From positions 4,962,274-5,026,273 of the forward strand of contig NC_063161.1 of NCBI RefSeq assembly GCF_023159225.1: DNA of 64,000 nucleotides. The letters run 5' to 3'. A program made the translations under genes and the position numbers. The DNA comes from Perognathus longimembris pacificus (Eukaryota; Chordata; Mammalia; Rodentia; Heteromyidae). The notes under the pieces are model-generated. The model saw only the letters and a program-made list of their open reading frames with translations. It was not told where the DNA came from and ran no database searches. Each line of letters starts with the position of its first letter. The stretch's first letter is position 1. This document shows positions 41,503 to 50,724 of this stretch, piece after piece.

Positions 41503-42692
41503 GGCAGGAGAACAATGTCTGGACCAGGGCCAGGTGGGACGCGAACCTGGCTGAGGAGAGGCCACAATCAGGAGGGTCAGCCAGGAGGAGGCCGGGCTCC
41601 CGCCCCATGCTGGGAACCAATGTTCTTGAACTTGAGACAGCACGCCCATTTGACTGTGTGTGTAGATAGTCAGTGTGTGTGAGAGTGGGGTGGTCACAGG
41701 TGGATTGGGGGTGTGAGCAGGCAGTAGGGGCTGGAGAGGGGTGAGTAGGAGGTGTGATTAGGTGTGAGCGAGTCTGACCTGGAAGGCGCGCCGGGGGAGG
41801 TGAGGGGGACAGGACCGCACGGGTTGGAGCACAGCTTGGGGTTCCTAAAGGGCACACCCTTATCTCCTTGGAGGTGATGCTCAGATGGAAATGCGCTCTG
41901 AGGAGTGGGGAGGGCGGGGCTGGGGCGGGACTGGAAGGAGAGCTCAGCCTCAGTAGGTGAGCAGGACACACCTGGTGCAACCCCCTCCCCCTCCCCCGGG
42001 AGAAAGACCCAGGAGACCAGGCGGGCACAGGCACCCAGAATCTCACCAGGAGCACGCGGGGCCCTGGGGCCGGAAGGCCGGTGCAACCACGCCTGTCTTT
42101 TGGGCCTCAGGGACTTTGAGGTGCAATGAGCCTCCTTGGTGTGGAAAGTAGCCTGCCTGGGGCTCCCACTCAGGTCATGAGAAACACTCGGGTACGGGCG
42201 GAGGATCTCTGCGTGTGTGCTCGTATTCCGCCATCCCTTTCATCAGCACCGTGACTAAGGGAATGCAGGGAAGCCCAGGAGCAGCACAGTGCACCTGTCC
42301 TCTAAGAGGAGGGGAGGGGAGGGGGGGCAAGAGTGGGAGACACTGTGGCACATTAGAGGTGCGGGGGTGGGGGCAGACATCACTGAGCAGTGAGACAGAC
42401 AGGCGGGGAGAGACAGATGTTGGGTGGGTCCCCTGCCGGCTCTGCCCTGATCTGACCCTGAGCACCAGTGGGAGGGGGCAAGGGGGGCAGGGACCTCTGC
42501 AGCTGCCCCACCTGGGAGCTGCCCTGGCCCCGCCCAGCACCATAGTGCTGTGCCCAGGTGGACTCCTGGCAGAAGACAAAGTTCAACCTCATGACCTTTC
42601 TAAGGGAGGCTTTCTGGTTGGTTCAGAGCCCAGCCCGGTCCTGGTGTAACGAGGGCTGTGTCCAGAGGAGCCCAGCGCGCAGCGAGGCAGCC
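41503..42692 (+). repeat. 5'-flank duplicon of distal copies (copy 4 version)
   Basis: About 1.2 kb before the copy 4 start codon that reappears, nearly word for word, before copy 6 (57616-58807). Copy 5 keeps only the last ~205 bases of it. It contains GT-rich and G-rich runs, an HNF4-type element and the proximal promoter. It is unlike the flank of copies 1-3. Confidence 0.85.
42574..42585 (+). promoter_or_regulatory. HNF4-type element of CYP2D copy 4
   Basis: AGACAAAGTTCA, a good DR1 (CAAAGTTCA core), about 108 bases before the ATG. The same element stands at 50606-50617 (copy 5) and 58689-58700 (copy 6). Twelve bases downstream, the family's TTTATAAGG TATA position reads TTTCTAAGG (42597-42605). 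Confidence 0.6.
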
Positions 42693-45600
42693 ATGGGGCT
42701 GCTGACAGGAGAAGCTCTGTGGGCCGTGGCCGTGGCCGTGGCCGTCTTCCTGCTCCTGGTGGACCTGATGCACCGGCGCCAACGCTGGGCTGCTCGCTAC
42801 CCGCCAGGCCCTGTGCCACTGCCAGGGCTGGGCAACCTGTTGCACGTGGATTTCCAGAATCTTCCATACTGCTTCTACAAGGTGAGGAGCTGGTGATGAA
42901 CAGAAGAAGGCCCCTGGAAGCCACAGAGACAGCGCTGAGACGCCACGGGCCACATGGGAAGCTGAGTCCTGAAAGATTGAGAGGCTTCCTGGGATGGGGC
43001 ACTGAGGAGACCGACCAGGCTGGGCTTTCCAAGACCCAAGTGTGGCAGGGCAAGGGTGGGGGTGAGCTGAGAAGCAAGTTTGGGATGCAGTAGTACGGAG
43101 CTAGAGATGAAACCACACTAGGATTTGCCCGATTATCTGAGGGCTGAGACCCGGGATGGGTTTCAGTCGGGCAGCAGGTGGAGGGAGGAGCCAGGCCCTG
43201 GACTGGGCGGGATGCACTGCGGGGCCCTGGGCTCTGGGCGGGCGTCCAGCTCCCTGGAGCTCTGGCTTTCCTCCTGCACAGTGGGGTGTCTGGAGCTCTG
43301 CTGGCAGCTCTGGGGTTCTGCGGAGCCCCGGGAGGCTTCCCTGCGCCGAGAGGAAGCGGCCCCGGCACCCGGAGCCCAGGTGTCCTCCCCGCGCTGCCCG
43401 GTGGACCTGGGCCCCGGCCCTGAGGGTGTTGGGAACGGGGCCGAGTCTGCTAAGACCCCGCCCTGCCCCGCAGCTGCAGCGGCGCTACGGGGACGTGGTC
43501 GGCCTGCAGATGGGCTGGACGCCCATGGTGGTGGTCAGCGGGCCGGAGGCCATGCGCGAGGCGCTGGTGCAGCACGGCGAGGACACCGTCGACCGACCGC
43601 CCATGGCAGCCTTGGAACACCTGGGCTTCGGGCCCAGATCTCAAGGCAAGGGCGGCAGGGGGTGGGGGTTGGGGGGCGGACGGACGGGGCCAGGGGAGCC
43701 ACCGTGAGGCCCCAACCTGAGGAAAGGAGCCCCGGGGAGGACGGATGGGCGGTGACCAGGGGGAGGCCCCGGAAGCAGGCAAGAGGGGGCGGGGCCTGGA
43801 GGGCCTGGTTCTCGCCCAAGGCTCTGATTGGCACAGAGCTGCGGATGGGCTTCTGTATCGTCCAATCAGCTATGGACGCAGGACGGGGGGCGGGCCTCCG
43901 TCACGCCTCGCCCCGCCCCCAGGCCTGATCTTGGCGCGCTATGGCAGCGCGTGGCGGGAACAGAGGCGCTTCTCCGTGTCCACCCTGCGCAACCTCGGCC
44001 TGGGCAAGAAGTCGCTGGAGCAGTGGGTGACCGAGGAGGCCGGCTGCCTCGGGGCGGCCTTCGCTGACCACGCCGGTGAGCGGCGGCGGGGACGGGGCGA
44101 GCGCCCGCGAGGAGGGCGGGTCGGCGAGGACGAGGGCAGAGCTCAGCCTCCTTGCCGCTCCCAGGCCGCCCCTTCAGCCCCAAGGCCCTGCTCAACAAGG
44201 CTGTGTGCAACGTGATCGCCTCCCTCATCTATGCCCGCCGCTTCGAGTACGACGACGCCGCCCTGGACAGCATGCTGGACCTGCTGCACGACAAAATGAA
44301 GGAAGAGTCAAGCATCAAATCCATGGTGGGGACCCAGGGGACTTTTCAGGGCCAGCTGTCTGCAGCTGGAGCCACAGGGAAGGGATTTGCATAGGTGTCA
44401 TGGGGTGAGAACACCTAAGGTCAATGATAGAGCTGGGGAAACTCAGACAGCAAGAAGGAGGGAAGGGACCTGGGGTCTGAAGGCTCTGGAGAGGAACCAC
44501 CTTGCCCTTGTGTCCCTTTTGGAGCCACAGAGAGCAAGGAGGCTGCCACTGGGGAGAGGAATCGCTGACCCCCAGAGATAGGCAGGGGCTGTGTCCATCC
44601 TGGACAACACAAGGGTGGAGAATGGCCCCCCTGTACCGGGAGCACAGACGTCCCCCGCCCTCTGCTCCCACAGTTGGTGAACGTGGTCCCTGCGCTCCTG
44701 CGCATCCCAGGGCTGCCTGGCAAGGTCTTCCCTGGACAGAAGGCCTTCATGGCCCTGCTGGACGGGCTGCTCACCGAGCACAGCATGACCCGGGACCCCC
44801 ATGAGCCGCCCCGAGACCTGACCGACGCCTTCCTGGCTGAGGTGGAGAAGGTGAGGTGTGGCCGCCCCTACCCCACAGGGCTGAGGGAGGTGAGGCCAGG
44901 CTCCAGGCTGGTGGGAGACAGTGGGGCGCTGTGGGGCCTTGTCCTCTGCTGCCTAAGCCCAGAGCCACCTTGTTCTTGCCCAGGCCAAGGGGAACCCCGA
45001 GAGCAGCTTCAATGAGGACAACCTGCGCGTGGTGGTGGCTGACCTGTTCACAGCTGGGATGGTGACAACCTCGATCACGCTGTCCTGGGCCCTGCTACTC
45101 ATGATCCTGCACCCGGATGTGCAGGGTGAGCCAGCTGGGCTGGGGGCGAGGGAGAGGCAGGAAGAGTGGCATCAGGACTGGGCTTTGGCACAGAGGCTGA
45201 GGCAGGTCCGGGGCCCAGTCGCGGGGACTGACGGCTGTGACCCTGCTTGACCCTGCAGGCCGCGTGCAGCAGGAAATCGACGAGGTCATCGGGCAGGGGC
45301 GGCAGCCAGAGATGGCGGACCAGGCCTGCATGCCCTTCACGAGCGCCGTGATCCACGAGGTGCAGCGCTTTGCCGACATTGTCCCGTTGGGCGTGCCCCA
45401 CATGACGTCCCGGGACATTGACATCCGGGGCTTCCTCATCCCCAAGGTAAGGCCTGGCACCCGTCGTCCCGGGCAGTGGTCAGCTGCCATCCACACTGGC
45501 CTGGGTTTTGAGCACATAATACCGTGTCGGACCCCATTTATCATCCTCTGTTGAAGGACGCAGGAGGAAAGTTCCCCCCTGTGCTGAGCGCCTCTGCCGC

Positions 45601-46248
45601 CTGGGAATGGCTGACCTGCAGGGCCAGTGGGAAGGTCACCACATGGGGGCTGAGGGTGATGCCGCCCCGTGGGAATGTGTCCCCCACCTGCTATGGCCAC
45701 AAGGGCGGCGCCCTGGAGCTGTCAGGGGCCCAGGGACAGATGGAAAGACACAGGCCACAGCAGGAACCCCGGCAGAGGCCCCGTTCAGTGTGAGAATCCA
45801 GATGCCCCTAACCCCACCTCCCCCTAGGGCACCATGCTCCTCACCAACCTGTCCTCGGTGCTGAAGGACGAGCGCGTCTGGGAGCAGCCCTTCCGCTTCC
45901 ACCCCGAGCACTTCCTGGACGCCCAGGGCCGCTTTGTGAAGCCCGAGGCCTTCATGCCCTTCTCAGCAGGTGCACGGGGCGCGGGGCCCGGCTCCCTGTC
46001 CCCTGGCCGGGTGCCTGGGCCGTGGGCTCCGGACCCCAGCTGACCGCGCTCTGCGCGTGTCCCCCGCAGGCCGCCGCGCATGCCTGGGGGAGCCGCTGGC
46101 GCGCATGGAGCTCTTCCTCTTCTTCACCTGCCTCCTGCAGCGCTTCAGCTTCTCGGTGCCCGCCGGCCAGCCCCGGCCCAGCGACTTTGGGTTCTCTGAA
46201 GGTTTGGTGGTGCCGACTCTCTACAAGTTGTGTGCTGTGCCTCGCTAG
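42693..46248 (+). CDS. Cyp2d: CYP2D copy 4: complete nine-exon cytochrome P450 2D
   Basis: Exons: 42693-42881, 43474-43645, 43923-44075, 44165-44325, 44674-44850, 44984-45125, 45259-45446, 45828-45969, 46070-46248; 1503 bases, 500 residues, no stop or frameshift. Three residues longer than human CYP2D6 because the N-anchor has extra Ala-Val pairs ([12 protein letters not shown]). I-helix [14 protein letters not shown] keeps the residue equal to human Asp301 and Thr309. KEESSIKSM keeps the Glu216 equivalent; Phe120 is Ile. ExxR is EVQR, heme loop [11 protein letters not shown]-terminal SRS6 reads [17 protein letters not shown]. Intron 2 uses a GC donor (CAAG|gcaagg). Intron 1 lacks the SINE found in copies 5 and 6. 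Exons 5-9 and their introns are close to copy 3. No AATAAA follows until a retroviral LTR 415 bases on. Confidence 0.95.
43827..43866. promoter_or_regulatory. Paired inverted CCAAT motifs in intron 2 of copy 4
   Basis: ATTGG at 43827-43831 and CCAAT at 43862-43866, within GC-box-rich sequence just before exon 3. The same pair recurs at 52169-52173/52204-52208 (copy 5) and 60254-60258/60289-60293 (copy 6), start-to-start spacing 35 bases each time. NF-Y binding is inference. Confidence 0.4.
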
Positions 46249-46386
46249 AGGGGGTACCACGTCCCCACTCCCACCCCAGTGGCGGAATTTGCTTGCTCTA
46301 CGCAGAACTGCCCCTTGCATCTCTAAGCAGAACCCCCTTGCAGCCTCCTCAGGACCGCCCCCCCTTTCCAAACCCATGTCTCACCC

Positions 46387-46903
46387 TGTTGGGATCCGGC
46401 CTTTAGACTTGGTGGGGGGCTTGACGCCCTTCACCCAGCCCTGGGGGATGCGGAAGCAGGCTACGTTCTCTGGGTCCGGAACCAGAAGAACCGGCTTTGC
46501 ACCCAGCCCCCAACTCTCCCGCCTGCCCAGGTGCCTCCCAGTCTCGCCCTGGCTCGGCGCTTTCGAGTGACGTTAGCTCAAGGGGATCATGTGACAGCTT
46601 TCAGCCTATCGGCGTCCCGGCCGATCGCCTTCTCTCGCTATCAATTCCCCTTACACCGCCTTAATAAATCAGTTGGCTCTAGAAGCTTTCTCCGAGACTT
46701 GCGTACGCCTGACTTTATTTACCAGTAAGGAGGCGGGCACGCTTTCTCGTCCAGCCACGCGCGCGTGAGGTCGGCCCTGACCCCTCCATCCCATCTTGGA
46801 TATCTGCCGGCCGGGTGTCCAGGAGAGAGGACGAGAAAAGGGGGTGGCGAGAAACCTAGCTGAACCTTAATCTCCATGCCGGGAGAGGCGACCGAGCCCG
46901 ACA
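46387..46903 (+). repeat. 5' LTR of the endogenous retrovirus
   Basis: Begins TGTTGGGATCC and ends CCGACA, 517 bases. Contains the poly(A) signal AATAAA (46663-46668) followed by the 'ctttctccgagac' R-region motif also seen in the solo LTR of copy 3 intron 1. The left border is clear because copy 5's 3' flank continues without it. Confidence 0.85.
46663..46668 (+). promoter_or_regulatory. LTR poly(A) signal downstream of copy 4
   Basis: First AATAAA after the copy 4 stop codon, 415 bases on, in sense orientation inside the retroviral LTR. It could serve the host gene; that is inference. Confidence 0.5.
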
Positions 46904-46906
46904 TTT

Positions 46907-46920
46907 TGGCGCCCACGTGG
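46907..46920 (+). other. Retroviral primer-binding site, lysine tRNA type
   Basis: TGGCGCCCACGTGG three bases after the 5' LTR, resembling the tRNA-Lys(1,2) primer site (TGGCGCCCAACGTGG type) with one base lost. Confidence 0.7.
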
Positions 46921-47019
46921 TTTCACGAACCCACGTGAGCAAGTCCGGCTCCCGACCGACCCTCACGAAATTAGGGTGGAAACCCTGGGACACGCGGTCC
47001 TCCCATTCCAGGTAAAAGG

Positions 47020-48309
47020 ATGGGACAAGTCCAAAGTAGGTGAAACAATTCACCTCTTAAAATCCTAAAGTTCACCCTCCAAAACGCGGGGATGAATATC
47101 TCAGAACCATGTGCCATGCTTACTTGGCAGGAGCTAAATCTCAGGGTCCCGTGGCTAACTGGAGCCAACCCACTCTCATGGGAAACTTGGGACCGACTAG
47201 AGCGGAAATTACAAGAGGCAGAATGGGGAGGAAAACTCCGACTGCGAGCTTTTAAAACTCTCAAGGCTTGTTTCTCCTGGGACCCGGGGAGGGGGGGAAT
47301 CCCTGGATTCAGGAGAGGGCAGCCGGAGGGAATTTTGATCCGCAGGGGGCCCCGACGCCCTGCTCCGAGAGGCCCAGGGACGAATGCACGTTTGGTCCCC
47401 GGGACCCCAATCCAAACGCAGCTCCGGCGGCAGCCAGGAGACGTGCGGCACAGCCGCAGGCTTGCTACCTCTCCCCCATGGGAGGCTCAGCTTGGCTCTA
47501 TACATATGCAGATTTTGGCAGCCCCGAGTCCCGCGGCGGCAAGCGCCCGCATCAAAAAAACAAACGGCCTGGCCACTTTTAAATTCAGAGCCTTTACCCC
47601 TTCATGGGAGTTGCAGGAAACTACAGATTTCCATGAGTCCAGGCGGATGGTTCTTGAGAGAGGCGGGCCGAACGCGCCCTGGGCAAAACATCTGCTTTAC
47701 GGCCTGACTTTCAGATTCCCCACCGACCAAGGCAATAAACAGCCTGAGGCTCTCAGGGCAGTCCCCATTGCCCCCGAGATAAGGCCAGAGACAGTAATCA
47801 TGCTATTTGGAAAGGAGTTCCGATTCTTAATTGATACAGGAGCAGATCGGACCATATTAAAGAAGGAGCTAGTGCCTCCAGGATGGGACTTAATCCCTGG
47901 ACCCCAGATTTCGGGGGTAGGAGGCACAGCTGAAAGTGAAACAACCAGAGACTGGCTTCCTTGGGATGATATGAATGGTGGCAAGGGAATAGTGTGTCCC
48001 TTAATAATAACAAAATCACCAGATAACCTGCTGGGACGAAATATCTTGGGAAAGATTAAGGCTGCGGTCATCACAGGCCAGGACCTGTCAGGTGGCCTAG
48101 TGGCTGCTAGAAAGCGCCTCCCTCTGAGGCCTCGGGGCTGGAAGCGCCTAATTCTCCTACAGGGCCTCACCCCCAATCCTAAAGGCCACTGTTCCTACTG
48201 TCCCTGCCATTCGGTGGCACCCGGGTGCCCCAATTTGGGTGGAACAGTGGCCTATTCCGAACAACTGTCCAGTCATCTTATACTCTGGTGGAGATGCAAA
48301 CACTGTTAG
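47020..48309 (+). pseudogene. Retroviral gag-protease remnant
   Basis: A gag-like start at 47020 (MGQ, the myristoylation type) meets a stop after seven codons. An open frame from 47092 to 48309 then carries an N-terminal gag piece (TWQELNLRVPWLTGANPLSW), low-complexity Pro/Arg sequence and an aspartic protease with the active-site DTGA (47833-47844) and the closing LLGRNILGKI motif. Capsid and nucleocapsid are largely missing. The long open frame is likely chance survival in a relic, though its 405 codons are notable. Confidence 0.75.
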
Positions 48310-49430
48310 GGGAAATTAATTGGCTAAGACCCTGGCTTCACCTGCCTACAGAGGAGCTGCTTCCACTCCATGACTCTGTCAAACAGCCAATGAACTTGTT
48401 TTCTGATAGTCTGTATGTGGTTAATTTGCTACCCAACCTGGTATGCTCATACATTAAATTAGATGAAAACCCAATCACTCCTCTGATGATCCAAGTCAGG
48501 TCTCTGTAAAAAGAGTGGGGTGAGCCTATATTTTTACAGCACCTTCATGGACACCAAGAACTGCCTGGGGACCTGGCACAAGGTAATCGTATGGCTGACC
48601 AGCTGGCCACTAATGGAACCATTATAGCTCTGGCCATTGTACAACCTCAAAACCTTCAAATGGCCAAAGGACTCCATGAGCGTACTCACTTAAATTGGAG
48701 AGGGTTACATCAGAGATTTCCTTCAATTCCTATAAAAGCCTTAAAAAAGATTATAAGGACTTGCAAATCGTGTGTGCCTTTCGTGCAAGTCCCTCCTCTG
48801 CAATCTCCAGGGGTGAACCCAAGAGGTCTCAAACCTAACCTAATTTGGCAGACTGATATAACCCACTACGCTACTTTTGGAAGGCTAAAATATATATTTA
48901 TGTCTATTGACACATGCTCTGGCGGGTGTTGGGCCTCTCTGCATACCGGGGAAAGAGCACGGCATGCTGAAAGCCACTTCTTACAATGTTTTGTTATCCT
49001 AGGGCTGCCTTTACAGGTTAAAACAGATAATGGACCTTGCTTCACCAGTAAGCCTTTACAGGCGTTTTTCCAAATGTGGAATATTAAACATACCACTGGA
49101 ATACCATACAACCCAAAGGGTCAGGCCATAATTGAGAGGCATAATAAGACCCTGAAGGATCAATTATTAAAACAAAAGGGGGGAGCACCCATGACCAGCT
49201 GAGGACAGCGATGTTTACATTAAATATTTTAAATTTCTCTAAGGACCAACCTCTGTCGGCTTTCCAGAGACACTGGTCAAGCCAAACACCCTACTTAAAG
49301 GTGGAAGTCCGTTGGAAGGACCCCCTGACGGGTGTGGCGAGGCCCAGACCCACTTATCAGTGCGGGAAGGGGCTTCGCCTGCGTTTTCCCCACTGGGGAA
49401 CCGAATCCAATCTGGATACCTGCTAGAGAC
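48225..49430 (+). pseudogene. Retroviral pol remnant: RT end, RNase H piece, integrase
   Basis: Frame 48225-48509 holds an RT thumb/connection piece (LLGEINWLRP) and an RNase H piece (FSDSLYVVNLL); the RT fingers and palm are deleted. Frame 48591-49202 is integrase: an HHCC zinc site (HERTH...CKSC) and the catalytic triad Asp (48855), Asp (49026), Glu (49134), with 35 residues between the last two. A stop at 49200 cuts it before the C-terminal DNA-binding domain, whose WKDPLTGVA motif follows in a shifted frame (about 49300-49425). Beyond that I see no certain env. Confidence 0.8.
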
Positions 49431-50510
49431 GTAAAATATTGTTCATCAGAATGACCACCCAAGGGCCCTTGCCCTTGAGGGATGTCTCCCCTTGTTTCTT
49501 CTCAGGAAAGCAAAGACCGTGGTGGAATTTTCTATGCAGAAACGGGAAAGCCTGCCTGTACCAACGATGGACCCAGTGTTGGCCCTGTTTCTTCCCTGGA
49601 CCCTACCTGACGCCCTTTGGAGTAACGTTTGCTGTGACAGCATGGCCCACAGCCTTGCACAAGGACCAAAGGGAAATTTTGCACGCTGTTGTTCCTTCCT
49701 TCGCTCCCCCCTTTGCTGCTTATCTTAGGGGTCCCCATTGGAGGGAAATAGGAGCTAAAGGACTTGGACACCTTAATGTTTTATGATAAATGTTTCCAAT
49801 AAGCAAGGGATTGGCACCTTGCTGCAATGTTTACTATGAAGTGTTTACTAACCTCAGTTGTTAAGTTACCAGCACGCTGGCTGCCACATCGCCAGGACCT
49901 GAACCTGCTTCTACCTCACCATCGAGGGAAGGAAGAGCCACCTGCGCTACCTTGAGTGACACCAGAATGGACCAGGATTCCTCTATTTCCTATGGACTGA
50001 GCCAGATAAGAGACCCTCCATTGCATTGTGCCTGTGTTGTAATTGCTCATGTGTTACAGTTGCTCATGTTTGCATTTGCCTTGTATCACGATTGCTTATG
50101 CTCATGTCTGCTTTATGCTCCCATTTACATAATGTTTACACTGCCCTGTGCTAGACACATGGATCTCTTATACTGTAAGCAGTAGGTCAGAGCTGTCTAG
50201 GTGACAAGTGGCCTTTGGCCTTTTAGCCATATAGGAACCCAATGAGGCTCGTCACTCGACCCCGAGGACCTGCTGCTCACTGAGGTCCGCTGGCATGAGA
50301 GAAAATTATCAGGGCTGTCTTTCAAGTGCCAATCCCACTCTCCCTGAGGCCTCTCATGGGCCCCGCCAGCCCGGCAGGAAGGTCAGCCTGAAGAGCTAGG
50401 GCGTAAGCCCAGGACGGGTACGACTCCCCTTGGGGGGCAACCTAAGACACGGCGTGCTCTCAAGTAGGGCGCCTCCTGCTGTTCAAAGAAAAAAAATTTT
50501 TTTTAAATAT
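49431..50510. other. 3' part of the retrovirus, unassigned
   Basis: Open frames of up to 115 codons (49439-49786) without recognisable env features, followed by sequence with many stops. A purine-rich stretch after an A/T run near 50490-50515 could be what is left of the polypurine tract. Confidence 0.45.
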
Positions 50511-50605
50511 AAAAGAGGCAAGGGACCTCTGCAGCTGCCCCACCTGGGAGCTGCCCTGGCCCCGCCCAGCACCATGGCGCTGTGCCCAGGTGGACTCCTG
50601 GCAGA

Positions 50606-50617
50606 AGACAAAGTTCA
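50606..50617 (+). promoter_or_regulatory. HNF4-type element of CYP2D copy 5
   Basis: AGACAAAGTTCA about 108 bases before the ATG, with the altered TATA position TTTCTAAGG at 50629-50637. Retroviral sequence begins only about 95 bases upstream of this element. Confidence 0.6.
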
Positions 50618-50724
50618 GCCTCATGACCTTTCTAAGGGAGTCTTTCCGGTTGGTTCAGAGCCCAGCCCAGTCCTGGTGTAACGAGGGCTGTGTCCAGAGG
50701 AACCCAGCCCGCAGCGAGGCAGCC

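Larger units (their letters stand above)
46387..50510 (+). mobile_element. Decayed class II endogenous retrovirus between copies 4 and 5
   Basis: 5' LTR (46387-46903), lysine-tRNA-type primer site (46907-46920), gag and protease remnants, a pol with most of RT missing, integrase, and a long unassigned 3' part. There is no 3' LTR: after an A/T- and purine-rich stretch (about 50490-50515) the sequence goes directly into the copy 5 promoter duplicon. The protease and integrase wording and the lysine primer site fit a betaretrovirus-like (ERVK/class II) element. It lies in sense with the CYP2D genes. Its internal deletions and stops make it non-coding as a virus. Confidence 0.85.

Noticed and set aside
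42589..43368. 259-codon minus-strand open frame over copy 4 exon 1 and intron 1
   Set aside because: Antisense shadow of GC-rich CYP2D exon sequence; similar shadows occur at every copy in step with the real exons.
49439..49786. 115-codon frame as possible env
   Set aside because: No signal peptide, furin site or transmembrane pattern convincing enough; left as unassigned retroviral 3' sequence.
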